A stretch of DNA of 64,000 bases from Nostocoides sp. HKS02 (GTDB lineage Bacteria; Actinomycetota; Actinomycetes; Actinomycetales; Dermatophilaceae). The DNA lies in NCBI RefSeq assembly GCF_009707485.1, contig NZ_CP046121.1:1674001-1738000 (forward strand). Reading direction: 5' to 3'. The first letter of the stretch is position 1; every line of letters begins with the position of its first letter. Shown here in pieces: positions 8,237 through 17,937 of the stretch. The position numbers and the translations under genes were made by a program. Under the pieces are notes generated by a model that was not told where the DNA came from, ran no database searches, and worked only from the letters and a program-made list of their open reading frames with translations.

Positions 8237-8995
8237 GTGAGCATCGACCCCGGCTGGCCCGTCGCGACCGCGCTGGTCCTCCTGATGGGCCTTGCCCTGC
8301 TCGCCCATCGGGTCAGTGGCTACGCGCTCGGGCGACCCGTGCTCGTGGCCGGCCTGCGCGCCATCGTCCAGCTGAGCATCGCCGCCCTGGTGATCGCCGC
8401 CGCGGTGCGGAGCCTGGCGTGGTCGGTCGTCCTGGTCGTGGCGATGTTCGCCATGGGTGTCCTCACCACAACCCGGCGGGTCGAGGCGCCGCGCTCCTGG
8501 CCCGCGGCAGCGGCGGCGATGGCGGCCGGCATCGTGCCGGTCCTCGTCGTCGTCCTCGCCACCGGCACGATCCCCTTCACCGGCGTCGGGATCATCCCCA
8601 TCGCGGGGATCATCGTCGGGAACGCCATGACGGCCCACACCCTGGTCGGACGCCGGTCCTTTGCCGCGCTACGCGAGGAACACTCGCAGTACGAGGCCTG
8701 CCTCTCGCTTGGCCTCCTGCCGGGCCAAGCGATCCGCGAGATCATCCACCGCCGCGCCCCCGAAGCGCTCCTGCCCGGGCTCGACCAGGTGAAGACCACC
8801 GGGGTCGTGACGCTTCCGGGGGCCTTCATCGGGGTGATGCTCGGTGGTGGCTCCCCCGCCCAGGCCGCGACGGCGCAGGTCCTGGTGCTGTTCGGGATCA
8901 TGGCCGCCCAGACCGTGACCGTCGGGGTGGCCGAGCGCCTCATCGCCGCGCGTCGCCTCGTGCCACGCGACCTGGCCGCAGCCCTGATCGACTGA
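8237..8995 (+). CDS. FetB/UPF0014 family ABC transporter permease
   Basis: 252-aa membrane protein of the FetB (YbbM, UPF0014) family, permeases linked to iron homeostasis in E. coli with the ATPase FetA. I count about seven hydrophobic segments. Family motifs are G-N-A-M-T-A-H-T-L near residue 130, E-A-C-L-S-L-G and T-G-V-V-T-L-P-G-A-F-I-G-V-M-L-G-G near residue 200. No FetA-like ATPase gene adjoins, which is odd for this family. The GTG start at 8237 is chosen for the leaderless -10. It converges with trmD with only 25 bp between stops and no hairpin. Confidence 0.85.
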   Translation: MSIDPGWPVATALVLLMGLALLAHRVSGYALGRPVLVAGLRAIVQLSIAALVIAAAVRSLAWSVVLVVAMFAMGVLTTTRRVEAPRSWPAAAAAMAAGIVPVLVVVLATGTIPFTGVGIIPIAGIIVGNAMTAHTLVGRRSFAALREEHSQYEACLSLGLLPGQAIREIIHRRAPEALLPGLDQVKTTGVVTLPGAFIGVMLGGGSPAQAATAQVLVLFGIMAAQTVTVGVAERLIAARRLVPRDLAAALID

Positions 8996-9020
8996 CGGCC
9001 CGGCTGCGACGACCGCGGAC

Positions 9021-10238
9021 CTACCGGCGGGGCTTGGTCAGGTCGACGGTGCCCGGGAAGCTGCCCTCACCCGCTCGCACGCGATAGCCCGCCTTGCGGT
9101 AGATGCGCAGGTTGCGGTCGCTGCGCACGCCGGTGTTGAGCCAGTATGCCGCCGTGCCCGGTGGCGCGGCCGCCTCGGCGTGCGCGAGCAGCGCCCGCCC
9201 GAGACCGCGGCCCTGCAGGTCGGGCGCGACCATGAGTCGCCCGATCTGCCAGAGCGTCGGGTCGTCCGGAGCGACCCGCCCGCGGACCGACCCGACGAGG
9301 CGACCCGCGCCACGCACGGTCCAGGTGGTCCACTGCCCGATCCCCGCGACCGTGTCCTCGATGGTCTCGACCAGCGGCGGGATCACCAGGCTCTCGTTGG
9401 CCTGCGCCTCGGTGACCCAGCAGGCGCGGCTCAAGGTCAGGATCTCGGGCGCATCGGCCGCAGTCGCGACCGCCACGTCGAAGTCGCCGAGGCGTGCGCC
9501 CGCCTGCGACCCGTGCAGGAGGTCTGGCCGTCTGCGCGCCGTGCGGTCGAGGCGCTGCTGGTGGCGCCAGGCGGCGATGGCGTGGTGGTCGCCCGAGAGC
9601 AGCACCGGGGGAACCTCGCGGGTGCGTCCCGGCGCGGACTCCCAGGCGGCCGGCTTGGTGTAGACGGGGTACTCGAGCAGGCCGTCCTCGTGGGACTCCT
9701 CGACCAGCGACTCGGCGTTGCCGATGACCCCGGGCAGCAGTCGGGCCACGGCCTCGACCATGGCCAGCACGGCCACCTCACCCCCGTTGAGGACGTAGTC
9801 CCCCAGCGACACGACGGACACCTCGAGCCCGAGATCGTCTGCGGCGTACTCGTAGACGCGCTCGTCGATGCCCTCGTAGCGACCACAGGCGAAGGCCAGC
9901 CACGGCTCCTGCGCGAGCTCGCGCGCCATGGCCTGCGTGAACGGCATACCACCGGGGCCGGGCACCACGAGCCGCGGGCGAGCACCGTCGGCGCCCGAAC
10001 CGGCCACGTGCTGGAGGGCCTCTGACCACGGCTGGGGCTTCATGACCATGCCCGCGCCGCCGCCGTAGGGCGTGTCGTCGACGGTGCGGTGCCGGTCGCG
10101 CGCGAAGTCGCGCAGGTCGTGGACACGCAGGTCGATGCGCCCGTCGCGGCGCGCCTTGCCGATCAGCGAAAGCTCAAGCGGCGCAAGGTAGTCGGGAAAG
10201 ATCGAGATGACGTCGACGCGCATCTGGGCACCGCTCAC
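9021..10238 (-). CDS. trmD: tRNA (guanine37-N1)-methyltransferase TrmD with C-terminal GNAT domain
   Basis: 405 aa. Residues 1-235 are TrmD, a SPOUT enzyme that makes m1G37 in tRNAs and prevents +1 frameshifting: [30 protein letters not shown] and [11 protein letters not shown]. Residues from about 245 to the end form a GNAT acetyltransferase domain with the acetyl-CoA motif [11 protein letters not shown]. No frame break is visible, so I take the fusion as real. The GTG at 10238 overlaps the rimM stop (GTGA); family alignment would also allow the ATG at 10223. Confidence 0.9.
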   Translation of the reverse strand: MSGAQMRVDVISIFPDYLAPLELSLIGKARRDGRIDLRVHDLRDFARDRHRTVDDTPYGGGAGMVMKPQPWSEALQHVAGSGADGARPRLVVPGPGGMPFTQAMARELAQEPWLAFACGRYEGIDERVYEYAADDLGLEVSVVSLGDYVLNGGEVAVLAMVEAVARLLPGVIGNAESLVEESHEDGLLEYPVYTKPAAWESAPGRTREVPPVLLSGDHHAIAAWRHQQRLDRTARRRPDLLHGSQAGARLGDFDVAVATAADAPEILTLSRACWVTEAQANESLVIPPLVETIEDTVAGIGQWTTWTVRGAGRLVGSVRGRVAPDDPTLWQIGRLMVAPDLQGRGLGRALLAHAEAAAPPGTAAYWLNTGVRSDRNLRIYRKAGYRVRAGEGSFPGTVDLTKPRR

Positions 10239-10777
10239 TCGGCGTTGAGCTCGAGCAGGCCGGCAGGCGGAGCGATCACGACGCGCCGGTTCTCGAGGTC
10301 GACCTCGGGCACGATCTGCTCGACGAACGGCACGAGTGCTTCGCCGCCCGCGCTGAGGCGGACCACGAGGAGGTCCTGCACGGCCCGGCTCTCGAGCCCG
10401 GCGACCTCACCGACCACCATCCCGTCGACGGTCACCACGCTCAGCCCGACCAGCTCGTCCTCGTACCACGCCTGCTCGTCGTCGTCCGGCTCGTCATCAC
10501 TGACATCGGCCAGCAGGCGGGTGCCACGCAGCGACTCGGCGCCGGTGCGGTCGGGAACCTCCGCGAAGCCGAGCAGCCAGGTCCCCTGGTGCACGCGGGT
10601 GCTGCGGATGGTGAGCTGGCGGGGCACGCCGGAGCCCGCCACCGCCTCGGTCGCGAGAACGGCCCCGTCGGCGAACCGGCGCTCAGGGTCGTCCGTGTGC
10701 AGCTGGACGGTCACCTCGCCGTGCAGGCCGTGGGGTTTGCCGATGCGGGCGACGAGCAGCAGGGAGTCGGCAGCCAT
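10235..10777 (-). CDS. rimM: Ribosome maturation factor RimM
   Basis: 180-aa RimM, which binds S19 and helps mature the 30S head. The N-terminal barrel shows [15 protein letters not shown] and the C-terminal PRC-barrel shows W-Y-E-D-E-L-V-G-L and D-L-L-V-V, ending in [11 protein letters not shown]. An acidic insert (D-D-E-P-D-D-D-E-Q) separates them, as in other actinobacterial RimM. It is coupled to trmD and lies 100 bp after khpA, with a strong hairpin in that gap. Confidence 0.93.
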   Translation of the reverse strand: MAADSLLLVARIGKPHGLHGEVTVQLHTDDPERRFADGAVLATEAVAGSGVPRQLTIRSTRVHQGTWLLGFAEVPDRTGAESLRGTRLLADVSDDEPDDDEQAWYEDELVGLSVVTVDGMVVGEVAGLESRAVQDLLVVRLSAGGEALVPFVEQIVPEVDLENRRVVIAPPAGLLELNAE

Positions 10778-10831
10778 GTGCTGATCCTCTCAGGGTTGTG
10801 GTGGGCACGCGGTGCTCGGTGCACATGCGAC

Positions 10832-10863
10832 GAGGGCCGCCGGGATCACTCCCAGCGGCCCTC
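10832..10863 (-). terminator. Hairpin between khpA and rimM
   Basis: GAGGGCCGCCGGGA pairs with TCCCAGCGGCCCTC around a four-base loop with one mismatch. It follows khpA by about 15 bp, so it could end the rpsP-khpA transcript or attenuate entry into rimM-trmD. No promoter for rimM is obvious. Confidence 0.6.
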
Positions 10864-10877
10864 CTCGATGAGCTGCG

Positions 10878-11120
10878 TCAGCGCACCCGGTCGGTGTCGA
10901 CGATGTCGACGCGGACGTTCTGGCCGCCGGCCAGCGCGCCCATCACGGTGCGCAGGGCGCTCGCAGTGCGGCCGGATCGGCCGATGACGCGCCCGAGGTC
11001 CTCGGGGTGGACCCGGACCTCCAGCACTTCACCGCGGCGGAGCTCCTTGCGTCGCACGGCGACGTCGTCCTTGTGGTCGACGATGCCCTTGACGAGGTGC
11101 TCGAGCGCCTCTTCCAACAC
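10878..11120 (-). CDS. khpA: KH-domain RNA-binding protein KhpA
   Basis: 80-aa single KH-domain protein (YlqC/UPF0109 family) that binds RNA, in firmicutes with KhpB, to control cell-wall genes. The GXXG loop is I-G-R-S-G-R-T near residue 48 and the flanking strand is E-V-R-V-H-P-E-D-L. Start GTG at 11120, two bases after the rpsP stop, so it is almost certainly co-translated with rpsP. Confidence 0.92.
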   Translation of the reverse strand: MLEEALEHLVKGIVDHKDDVAVRRKELRRGEVLEVRVHPEDLGRVIGRSGRTASALRTVMGALAGGQNVRVDIVDTDRVR

Positions 11121-11122
11121 GG

Positions 11123-11731
11123 TCAGGCCTTGTCGGCGTCGGCAGCCTCGGCGGCCGCGGGGGCCTCCTCGGTGGCGACGGTCTCGGCCGGAGCCTCGAC
11201 AGGCGCGGCCTCGGCAGCGGGAGCCTCGACGGGAGCCTCAGCGGCCGGGGCCTCTGCAGCGGGAGCCTCGACGGGGGCCTCAGCGGCGGGGGCCTCAGCG
11301 GCGGGGGCCTCTGCGGCGGGAGCCTCGTCGGCCTTCTTCGCGGCGCGCTTCTTCGGGGTGGTGGCCCCGTCGGTGCTCGCCTCGGACTTGCCGGCCGCGG
11401 CGAGGGCTGCCTCGTAGAGCTCCTTCTTCGAGGTCTTCGGAGCCTTGACCCGCAGCGTGCCCTCGGTGCCGGGCTCGCCCTTGAACTTCTGCCAGTCGCC
11501 GGTCACCTTGAGCAGGGCCGCGACGGCCTCGGTCGGCTGCGCGCCCTGACCCAGCCAGTACTGCGCACGCTCGGAGCTGATGTCGATGACCGAGGGCTCC
11601 TCGGTGGGGTGGTACTTGCCGATCTCCTCGATGGCCCGGCCATCGCGCTTGGTGCGCGAGTCCATGACGACGACGCGGTAGAACGGTGCACGGATCTTGC
11701 CCATGCGCTTCAGACGAATCTTGACGGCCAC
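11123..11731 (-). CDS. rpsP: 30S ribosomal protein S16 with long Ala/Pro/Glu tail
   Basis: S16 core occupies residues 1 to about 85: [30 protein letters not shown] and [12 protein letters not shown]. The protein is 202 aa against 80-90 in most bacteria. Residues about 130-202 are an acidic, low-complexity tail of repeated A-E-A-P-A-A-E-A-P and V-E-A-P units, preceded by a short basic patch (K-K-R-A-A-K-K). Actinobacterial S16 often carries an extension, but this one is long. Start GTG at 11731, with AGGAG 13 bases upstream. Confidence 0.94.
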   Translation of the reverse strand: MAVKIRLKRMGKIRAPFYRVVVMDSRTKRDGRAIEEIGKYHPTEEPSVIDISSERAQYWLGQGAQPTEAVAALLKVTGDWQKFKGEPGTEGTLRVKAPKTSKKELYEAALAAAGKSEASTDGATTPKKRAAKKADEAPAAEAPAAEAPAAEAPVEAPAAEAPAAEAPVEAPAAEAAPVEAPAETVATEEAPAAAEAADADKA

Positions 11732-11937
11732 GGTTGTGGTGTCTCCTGTTTCTGTGTGGTGAGCACGGCGAGACCGGGTGGGGACACGCGGGGAACCGTG
11801 GCTCGGGGTAGGCATCCAGCCAGCAGAGAGGGTCTGGCCGAACGGGTACAGCCGACCATTGTGCCAGACCTGCGGGGGTGCGCCCGACACGCGGCGTGGG
11901 GACGCGGGGTGGGCACGCGGCATACGGCGCCCGTCGC

Positions 11938-11962
11938 CGAGCCCCTGCTCACCAGGGGCTGG
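11938..11962 (-). terminator. Hairpin over the SDR gene stop
   Basis: AGCCCCTG and CAGGGGCT are perfect 8-bp arms at about 11940-11960, with the TGA stop in the loop. It probably ends the Rrf2-SDR transcript ahead of rpsP. Confidence 0.6.
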
Positions 11963-13484
11963 GCTCGAAGTCCTTCACGAAGCAGCCGTAGAGGTCCTCG
12001 CCCGCCTCGCCGCGCACGATCGGGTCGTAGACGCGCGCGGCGCCGTCGACCAGGTCGAGCGGCGCGTGCCAGCCCTCGGCGGCGATGCGCAGCTTCTCGT
12101 GGTGGGGGCGCTCGTCGGTGATCCAGCCGGTGTCGACCGCGGTCATGAGGATCTGGTCGGTCTCGAACATCTCGCCGGCGCTGGTTCGGGTGAGCATGTT
12201 GAGGGCCGCCTTGGCCATGTTGGTATGCGGATGGCCGGGACCCTTGTAGCGGCGGGAGAACTGCCCCTCCATCGCTGACACGTTGACGACGTACGCGCGC
12301 CGCGCCCCCGCGGCCACGGCGGCCCGCATCGCCGGTCGAAGGCGCGAGATGAGGATGAACGGAGCGGTCGAGTTGCACAGCTGGACCTCGAGGAGCTCGA
12401 GCGGGTCGACCTCCTCGACCTTCTGGGTCCAGGAGTTGTTACGCTGGGTGTCGGGCAGCAGTCCCCCGGCGTCGACCGCGGTGCCAGCGAGGTGTGCCTC
12501 GAGGCTCGCGTGGCCCGCCGACAGGGCCATCGACGTCATCGACGCGGCCGACCGCTGGGCGAGGGCACGGGCTGCCTCCTGCTCCGACTCCCCCTCGTGG
12601 TGGGCGACCTTCTGGTCCTGCAAGGTGCCGAGAAGGTTGGCCGGGTGAGCCTCGCTGATCCGGTCGAACGTGACCAGCTCCGGGTAGGCGACGTCGCCCT
12701 CCAGGGGCACCGACTCACCCTCCACGAGATGGGAGTAGGCGCCGGGCGAGCGGCGCACGGTCTGGGCCGCGTTGTTGACGAGGATGTCCAGCGAACCTGC
12801 GGCGGCGACCTCGTCGGCCAGCGCGACGACCTGGGTGGGGTCGCGCAGGTCGATGCCGACGACCTTGAGGCGGTGGATCCAGTCTGACGAATCCTCTTGT
12901 GCCGCAAAGCGTCTCGCTGCGTCGTGCGGGAAGCGCGTGGTGATCGTGAGGTGTGCACCGTCGCGCAGGAGCAACAGCGCGATGTACATGCCGATCTTCG
13001 CGCGACCACCCGTGAGGAGCGCGCGCTTGCCGGTCAGGTCGGTGCGCTGCTCACGCTTGGTGTGGCTCAGCGCGGCGCAGTCGGGGCACAGCCAGTGGTA
13101 GAACGCGTCGACGAGCGTGTACTCGGCCTTGCAGATGTAGCAGTTGCGCGGGTTGATCAGCTCCCCGGCGTGGGCGCCACGGACGGTCGAGACGAGCGGG
13201 ATGCCCTTGGTCTCGTCGTCGATCCGCATCGGGGAGCCCGTGGCGGTCTTGGCGATGATCGCCTCGTCGTGGTCGATCTCGGGCTGCTTGGCCTCGCGAC
13301 GACGAGCCTTGCGCACCCGCTTGTACATCCGGCCCGTGGCCCGCTTGACGGTCTGGATGTCGGGGTGGTCGCCATCGATCTCGGCGAGCTGCTCGAGCAC
13401 CCGCAACGCAGTCGCGAGGTCGTCGGGGTCGATGCCCGGGCCGAGCTCGCCCACGGCCTGGTCGGTCGGGTTGGCCTCCGTCAT
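11949..13484 (-). CDS. Zinc-ribbon short-chain dehydrogenase/reductase
   Basis: 511-aa protein of two parts. Residues 1-150 hold a helical region and a zinc-ribbon-like Cys cluster (C-Y-I-C-K, then C-P-D-C about 18 residues later). From about residue 155 there is an SDR Rossmann fold with [10 protein letters not shown] as cofactor loop, D-I-L-V-N-N-A-A as the structural motif, a serine in N-V-S-A-M-E-G and [13 protein letters not shown] carrying Tyr and Lys. Substrate unknown. The SDR core has a long insertion of about 90 residues before the Ser. The ATG overlaps the Rrf2 gene stop (ATGA), implying joint regulation. Confidence 0.8.
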   Translation of the reverse strand: MTEANPTDQAVGELGPGIDPDDLATALRVLEQLAEIDGDHPDIQTVKRATGRMYKRVRKARRREAKQPEIDHDEAIIAKTATGSPMRIDDETKGIPLVSTVRGAHAGELINPRNCYICKAEYTLVDAFYHWLCPDCAALSHTKREQRTDLTGKRALLTGGRAKIGMYIALLLLRDGAHLTITTRFPHDAARRFAAQEDSSDWIHRLKVVGIDLRDPTQVVALADEVAAAGSLDILVNNAAQTVRRSPGAYSHLVEGESVPLEGDVAYPELVTFDRISEAHPANLLGTLQDQKVAHHEGESEQEAARALAQRSAASMTSMALSAGHASLEAHLAGTAVDAGGLLPDTQRNNSWTQKVEEVDPLELLEVQLCNSTAPFILISRLRPAMRAAVAAGARRAYVVNVSAMEGQFSRRYKGPGHPHTNMAKAALNMLTRTSAGEMFETDQILMTAVDTGWITDERPHHEKLRIAAEGWHAPLDLVDGAARVYDPIVRGEAGEDLYGCFVKDFEPSPW

Positions 13485-13945
13485 CGACTGCGCCAGGCGT
13501 CCGGGTCGGCGGCGAGGGTGGCCACCCGGTCGTTGAGGTTGCCCGACAGCACGTCGGCGAGGCTCGTCTCGTCGAGCACGGACCGCAGGCTCGCGCGAAC
13601 GGCCACCCAGACGGTGGGCAGGTGGGTCGCCACCCCTTCGTATGCCGTCTCGTGCGGCCGCAGGCCCCGCACCTCGGCGAGCGGCCCGTCGACGGCCCGG
13701 AAGACGTCACCCAGCGAGATGTCCCGCGGCTCCCGGGTCAGGGCGTAACCGCCTCGCGCGCCGCGGGTGCTCTTGACGAGCCCGGCGGTGCGCAGGTCGG
13801 CGACGATGGCCTCGAGGAACTTGCGGGGCAGCGTCTGTCGAAAGGCCAGGGTCTCGACGCTGACCGGGCCGGCCGCAGCCGTCGCGGCCTCGGCGAGGAT
13901 GAGCATGGCTCGGACGGCATACTCCGTGCGCGCCGAGATGTCCAC
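13481..13945 (-). CDS. Rrf2 family transcriptional regulator, cysteine-free
   Basis: 154-aa Rrf2 winged-helix regulator: D-I-S-A-R-T-E-Y-A-V-R-A-M-L at the N-terminus, L-P-R-K-F-L-E-A-I-V-A-D-L recognition helix, and R-G-A-R-G-G-Y-A-L wing. The protein has no Cys, so unlike IscR or NsrR it cannot bind an Fe-S cluster; the cysteine-regulator CymR is a known cluster-free member. It follows the sulfate importer genes on the same strand, so sulfur control is a fair inference. GTG at 13945 is chosen because GGAGACAATGCCGCC precedes it and the family begins M-D-I-S. Confidence 0.85.
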   Translation of the reverse strand: MDISARTEYAVRAMLILAEAATAAAGPVSVETLAFRQTLPRKFLEAIVADLRTAGLVKSTRGARGGYALTREPRDISLGDVFRAVDGPLAEVRGLRPHETAYEGVATHLPTVWVAVRASLRSVLDETSLADVLSGNLNDRVATLAADPDAWRSR

Positions 13946-14073
13946 GGCGGCATTGTCTCCTATCGGCCGCAGGACCATCGCACCGGCGTAACGACGTGCG
14001 TGGCGGGGCATCCCACGCCAGCGCGGACTGGGCTCCCGGCGAGGCAGGGGCTACTGCACGTCGTTGCGCCGCC

Positions 14074-15093
14074 TCAGATCGCCAGGGCAGGCTCGAGCTC
14101 GCTGGCGTCCGGTCGCGTCGCGGCCCTGGCATACACCGTCTCGCCGTCGACGAGGTCGAGGGCGTCGGCCTGCGCACGGGTGATCTGTGCGGCGAACCGC
14201 TCCCCGGAGTCAGCCCGCAGGTCGACCCGCACCTCGAAGCCGAGCCGCACCACGCGCTCCACGACGGCCGTCACGACCCCGGGCGTGCCGCCGCGCCTGC
14301 CGGCCCGCGCGTCGAGCGAGTGCGCCCGCTCGCGGCTGCGGTCGAGCACGATGTCGTGCGGGCGCACGAGCTGGCCACCCAGGCGCGCCACCGACCCGAG
14401 GAACGACATGACGAAGTCGTTGGCCGGCCGGTCGTAGAGCGCGACCGGGTCCCCCACCTGCTCGATGCGACCGTGGTTGAGCACGGCGATTCGGTCGGCG
14501 ACGTCGAGCGCCTCCTCCTGGTCGTGGGTCACCAGCACGGTCGTCACGTGGACCTCGTCGTGGAGCCTGCGGAGCCACTGCCGCAGGTCGGCGCGAACCT
14601 TGGCGTCGAGGGCGCCGAACGGCTCGTCGAGCAACAGGACCTCGGGGTCGACCGCCAGCGCGCGAGCCAGGGCCATCCGCTGCCGCTGACCGCCGGAGAG
14701 CTGGGCGGGGTACCGGTGCTGGAACCCGTCGAGCCCGACGATCTCGAGCAGGTCGTCGACCTTGCGCGCCACCTCGGCCTTGGGGCGCTTGCGGATGGTG
14801 AGCCCGAAGGCGACGTTGTCGCGCACCGTCATGTGCTTGAACGCGGCGTAGTGCTGGAACACGAACCCGATGCCGCGCTTCTGTGGTGCCACACCGGTGA
14901 CGTCGCGGCCGCCGATGACGATGCTGCCGCCATCGAGGTGCTCCAGCCCGGCGATCGAGCGCAGCAGGGTGGACTTGCCGGACCCGCTCGGCCCGAGGAG
15001 CGCGGTGAGCGTGCCAGCGGGGATGTCGAGGGTCACGTCGTCGAGCGCGGTGAAGCTGCCGTAGTTCTTGCGGGCTCCGGTCACGGTGATCAT
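14074..15093 (-). CDS. cysA: Sulfate/thiosulfate ABC transporter ATPase CysA
   Basis: 339-aa ATPase that drives sulfate import. Walker [10 protein letters not shown] near residue 36, Q-loop F-V-F-Q-H-Y-A-A-F, signature L-S-G-G-Q-R-Q-R, Walker [12 protein letters not shown] and the H-loop V-T-H-D-Q-E-E-A are intact. The C-terminal 100 residues are a TOBE-like regulatory domain, typical of CysA. ATG at 15093 overlaps the cysW stop (ATGA). The frame is open far upstream but only this start fits the family. Confidence 0.94.
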   Translation of the reverse strand: MITVTGARKNYGSFTALDDVTLDIPAGTLTALLGPSGSGKSTLLRSIAGLEHLDGGSIVIGGRDVTGVAPQKRGIGFVFQHYAAFKHMTVRDNVAFGLTIRKRPKAEVARKVDDLLEIVGLDGFQHRYPAQLSGGQRQRMALARALAVDPEVLLLDEPFGALDAKVRADLRQWLRRLHDEVHVTTVLVTHDQEEALDVADRIAVLNHGRIEQVGDPVALYDRPANDFVMSFLGSVARLGGQLVRPHDIVLDRSRERAHSLDARAGRRGGTPGVVTAVVERVVRLGFEVRVDLRADSGERFAAQITRAQADALDLVDGETVYARAATRPDASELEPALAI

Positions 15094-15896
15094 GTCGTGC
15101 TCCTCTTGCGGTCCAGCAGGGTCATGAACAGCAGGGTGAGCACGGCGAGCCCCATGAGCAGGGTGGCCGCGGCATACGCCCCGTAGGTGTTGTGGTCGTC
15201 GATGTAGCGGGAGTGGACCAGCAGCGTGAGGGTCTGGGACACGCCCGGGAATCCGGAGCTGACCATGATCACGGCACCGAACTCGCCCAGCGCACGGGCG
15301 ATCGTGAGGACCACGCCATAGGTCAGGCCCCACCGGATGGCTGGCAGGGTGATGCGCCAGAACGTCTGCCACGAGCTGGCGCCGAGGGTGGCGGCCGCCT
15401 GCTCCTGCTCGATGCCGATCTCGTGGAGCACCGGCTCGACCTCGCGGACGACGAAGGGCAGCGTGACGAACAACGTCGCGATGACCATGCCCGGCAGGCC
15501 GAAGATGACCTTGAGGCCGAGGTGCTCGATGCCCCCGAACCAGCCGCCAGCCCCCCACAGGAGGATGAGCGAGACGCCGACGACGATGGGCGAGACGGCG
15601 AACGGCAGGTCCACCACCGCCTGGACCAGGCCTCGGCCGCGGAACCGCCCACGGACCAGGGCGAGCGCGGTGCCGATCCCGAAGACGACGTTGAGCGGCA
15701 CGACGATGGCGACGATGAGCAGCGAGAGGTTCAGGGCCGAGATCGCCGCCGGGGTGCGCACCGAGGCGAGGAAGGCGCCGACGCCCGGGCTGAAGGTGCG
15801 CCACAGGATGAGCACGATCGGGACCGCGAGCAGCACGAGCAGGTAGCCGAGGGCGATCGTGCGCAGCCCGATCCGTGCGGTGGTGGAGGTCTTCAC
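15090..15896 (-). CDS. cysW: Sulfate ABC transporter permease CysW
   Basis: 268-aa inner-membrane permease with about six transmembrane segments and the EAA loop [14 protein letters not shown] that docks to Cys[16 protein letters not shown] is the signature of sulfate permeases. It pairs with CysT as a heterodimer. Start is GTG overlapping the cysT stop (GTGA), so all three transport subunits are translationally coupled. Confidence 0.93.
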   Translation of the reverse strand: MKTSTTARIGLRTIALGYLLVLLAVPIVLILWRTFSPGVGAFLASVRTPAAISALNLSLLIVAIVVPLNVVFGIGTALALVRGRFRGRGLVQAVVDLPFAVSPIVVGVSLILLWGAGGWFGGIEHLGLKVIFGLPGMVIATLFVTLPFVVREVEPVLHEIGIEQEQAAATLGASSWQTFWRITLPAIRWGLTYGVVLTIARALGEFGAVIMVSSGFPGVSQTLTLLVHSRYIDDHNTYGAYAAATLLMGLAVLTLLFMTLLDRKRSTT

Positions 15897-16762
15897 GCGG
15901 ACTCCTCCTCGCGGCGTTGGCTGCGGCCCGCGAGCACCCGCAGCACGAGCAGGGTGACGAAGGCGATGGCGAGCAGGGCCACGGACACCGCCGCGGCGTT
16001 GACCGGCCGGTCGATCTCGATCTGCTCCTGGATGTACTGGGAGGCCACCTGGGTATGCCGCGGGATGTTGCCGCCGATGAGCACCACCGAGCCGTACTCG
16101 CCGATGGCCCTCGCGAACGCCAGCCCCGTGCCGCTGATGACGGCGGGAGCCAGGGTGGGGAGCACGACCCGGCGGAAGGTCGTCCAGTTCGACGCCCCCA
16201 GCGACGCCGCGGCCTCCTCGACCTCGCGGTCGGCCTCGATGAGCACCGGTTGCACCGAGCGCACCACGAACGGCAGCGTGACGAAGGCCAGGGCCACGAC
16301 CAGGCCCGGCCGGGTCGCGTTGAGGTGGACGTGGACCGGGCTGTCCGGGCCGTAGAGCGAGAGCAGCACGATGCTGGCGACGATGGTCGGCAGGGCGAAC
16401 GGCAGGTCGATGAGGGCATTCACGAGTCGCTTGCCACGGAACTCGTCACGCACCAGGACCCACGCGACGAGCGTGCCCATGACGGCGTTGACCAGGGCGA
16501 CGACGACGGCCACGAGGACCGTGACCCACAGCGACTCCATGGCCGCCGGCGCCGTGACGGCAGCCCAGAACCCGGACCAGCCCTCGCCGAACGAGGTGAC
16601 CGTCAGGGCGGCCAAGGGCAGCAGCACGATGACGCTGAGCCACAGGCCCACGAGACCGATGCCCAACGGGCGCGCCGGCACTCGGCGCGACCGGTCGGGG
16701 CGTGGCGGCAGGGACGGCACCTGGGTGGTGTCGTCCCTGCGCACGGTGGCGGCGGCGGTCAT
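15893..16762 (-). CDS. cysT: Sulfate ABC transporter permease CysT
   Basis: 289-aa permease partner of CysW. An N-terminal basic stretch of about 30 residues is followed by some six transmembrane segments, the EAA loop ([14 protein letters not shown]) and [14 protein letters not shown]. It begins 3 bp after the binding-protein gene stop, so it belongs to the sbp-cysT-cysW-cysA operon. Confidence 0.93.
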   Translation of the reverse strand: MTAAATVRRDDTTQVPSLPPRPDRSRRVPARPLGIGLVGLWLSVIVLLPLAALTVTSFGEGWSGFWAAVTAPAAMESLWVTVLVAVVVALVNAVMGTLVAWVLVRDEFRGKRLVNALIDLPFALPTIVASIVLLSLYGPDSPVHVHLNATRPGLVVALAFVTLPFVVRSVQPVLIEADREVEEAAASLGASNWTTFRRVVLPTLAPAVISGTGLAFARAIGEYGSVVLIGGNIPRHTQVASQYIQEQIEIDRPVNAAAVSVALLAIAFVTLLVLRVLAGRSQRREEESA

Positions 16763-16765
16763 CGG

Positions 16766-17806
16766 TTAGGAGGTCGCCTTGTCGTAGATGACCGCGATGG
16801 CGCCGGTGCCCTTGGCGAACAGCGTGCTGTCGACGGTCTTCCAGCCGCCGAGGTCGGCGATGGTCCACAGCTTGGTCGGCGCGGGAAGGGTGGCGGCGAA
16901 CTCCTTCGCCACGGTCGGGTCGACCGGCCGGAACCCGGCCTGCGCCCACAGCCGCTGGGCCTGCGGGGTGTAGAGGTAGGCCTCGAAGGCCTTGGCCTTC
17001 GCCAGGTTGGGGCTGCCCTTGAGCACGGCGGTGGGGTTCTCGATCTTGAAGGTCGTCGGAGGCGTGACGTGCTCGACCGGGTCACCCGCGCGCTCGGCGA
17101 ACAGCGCCTCGTTCTCGTAGCTCAGCAACACGTCGCCGGTGCCCTGCAGGAAGGTCTCGGTGGCCTCGCGACCCGACTTGGGCTGGACCTTGACGTGCTG
17201 GGTGATCAGCTTGTCGATGAACGCGAGCCCGGCCTTGGGGTCCTTGCCCCCGTCGCTCTTCGCGGCATACGGCGCCAGGAGGTTCCACTTGGCGCTGCCC
17301 GAGCTGAACGGGTTGGGCGTGACGACCTGGATCCCCGGCTTGAGCAGGTCGTCCCAGTCGTGGATGCCCTTGGGATTGCCCTTGCGGACCACGATCGTCA
17401 CGACGGAGCCGAACGCGATTCCCTTGTAGGGCCCGGCATTCCAGCTCTTGTCGACCAGACCGGCCTTGACGAGCCGGGTGACGTCCGGCTCGACGGAGAA
17501 CGTGACGACGTCGGCGGAGGCACCCGCGGCGACCTTGCGCGACTGGTCACCGGAGGCGCCGTAGGACTGCTGGAACTGCACGCCCTTGCCGGCCGCCGTC
17601 TGCGTGAAAGCCGGGATGACCTTGTCGAACCCCGGCTTCGGCGTGGAGTAGGCGAACAGGTTGAGGGTGCTGCTCGTGGCGGCGGCGTTCTGGGCCTGGG
17701 CGCCGGTCGCCACGACGTCGCTCGCGCCACCGCCGGCACAGGCCGTCATCACCATCGCACCGACGGTCGCGGCGGCGGCCAGGGCGAGGCGGGGGTGATG
17801 ACGCAT
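16766..17806 (-). CDS. sbp: Sulfate-binding lipoprotein
   Basis: 346-aa extracytoplasmic sulfate-binding protein, first gene of the importer operon. Signal peptide with lipobox M-T-A-C-A-G puts the lipidated Cys at residue 23. Downstream motifs match the Sbp/CysP family: Q-S-Y-G-A-S-G-D-Q-S, V-V-T-F-S-V-E-P-D-V-T, and V-T-P-N-P-F-S-S-G-S-A-K-W-N. AAGGAGAAGCTC precedes the ATG at 17806. Two inverted repeats cover the promoter just upstream. Confidence 0.94.
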   Translation of the reverse strand: MRHHPRLALAAAATVGAMVMTACAGGGASDVVATGAQAQNAAATSSTLNLFAYSTPKPGFDKVIPAFTQTAAGKGVQFQQSYGASGDQSRKVAAGASADVVTFSVEPDVTRLVKAGLVDKSWNAGPYKGIAFGSVVTIVVRKGNPKGIHDWDDLLKPGIQVVTPNPFSSGSAKWNLLAPYAAKSDGGKDPKAGLAFIDKLITQHVKVQPKSGREATETFLQGTGDVLLSYENEALFAERAGDPVEHVTPPTTFKIENPTAVLKGSPNLAKAKAFEAYLYTPQAQRLWAQAGFRPVDPTVAKEFAATLPAPTKLWTIADLGGWKTVDSTLFAKGTGAIAVIYDKATS

Positions 17807-17827
17807 GAGCTTCTCCTTCGAGCAAAT

Positions 17828-17848
17828 CTCCTATGGGGTAACTAGGAG
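17828..17848. promoter_or_regulatory. Inverted repeat operator 1 of the sulfate operon
   Basis: CTCCTA (17828-17833) and TAGGAG (17843-17848) with a nine-base spacer; 8 of 9 bases match if arms extend outward. It lies just downstream of the inferred -10 (CAAACT, minus strand, 17847-17852). The word CTCCTAT also occurs at the start of the Rrf2 gene. Binding by that Rrf2 protein is a guess. Confidence 0.6.
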
Positions 17849-17860
17849 TTTGGATAGCAT

Positions 17861-17883
17861 CACGTTATTGGTCAAATAACGTG
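17861..17883. promoter_or_regulatory. Inverted repeat operator 2 of the sulfate operon
   Basis: CACGTTATT (17861-17869) and AATAACGTG (17875-17883) are perfect 9-bp arms around GGTCA. The minus-strand -35 TTGACC (17870-17875) sits at the centre, 17 bp from CAAACT. A protein bound here would cover the -35. Confidence 0.7.
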
Positions 17884-17937
17884 GGCTTATGTCTCGCATC
17901 GTGGAAGGCCCGCGGCATGCCGCATGCAGCACAGCCG

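Noticed and set aside
11150..11330. GC-rich repeat block as a mobile or satellite element
   Set aside because: It encodes the Ala/Pro/Glu tail of S16 in frame.
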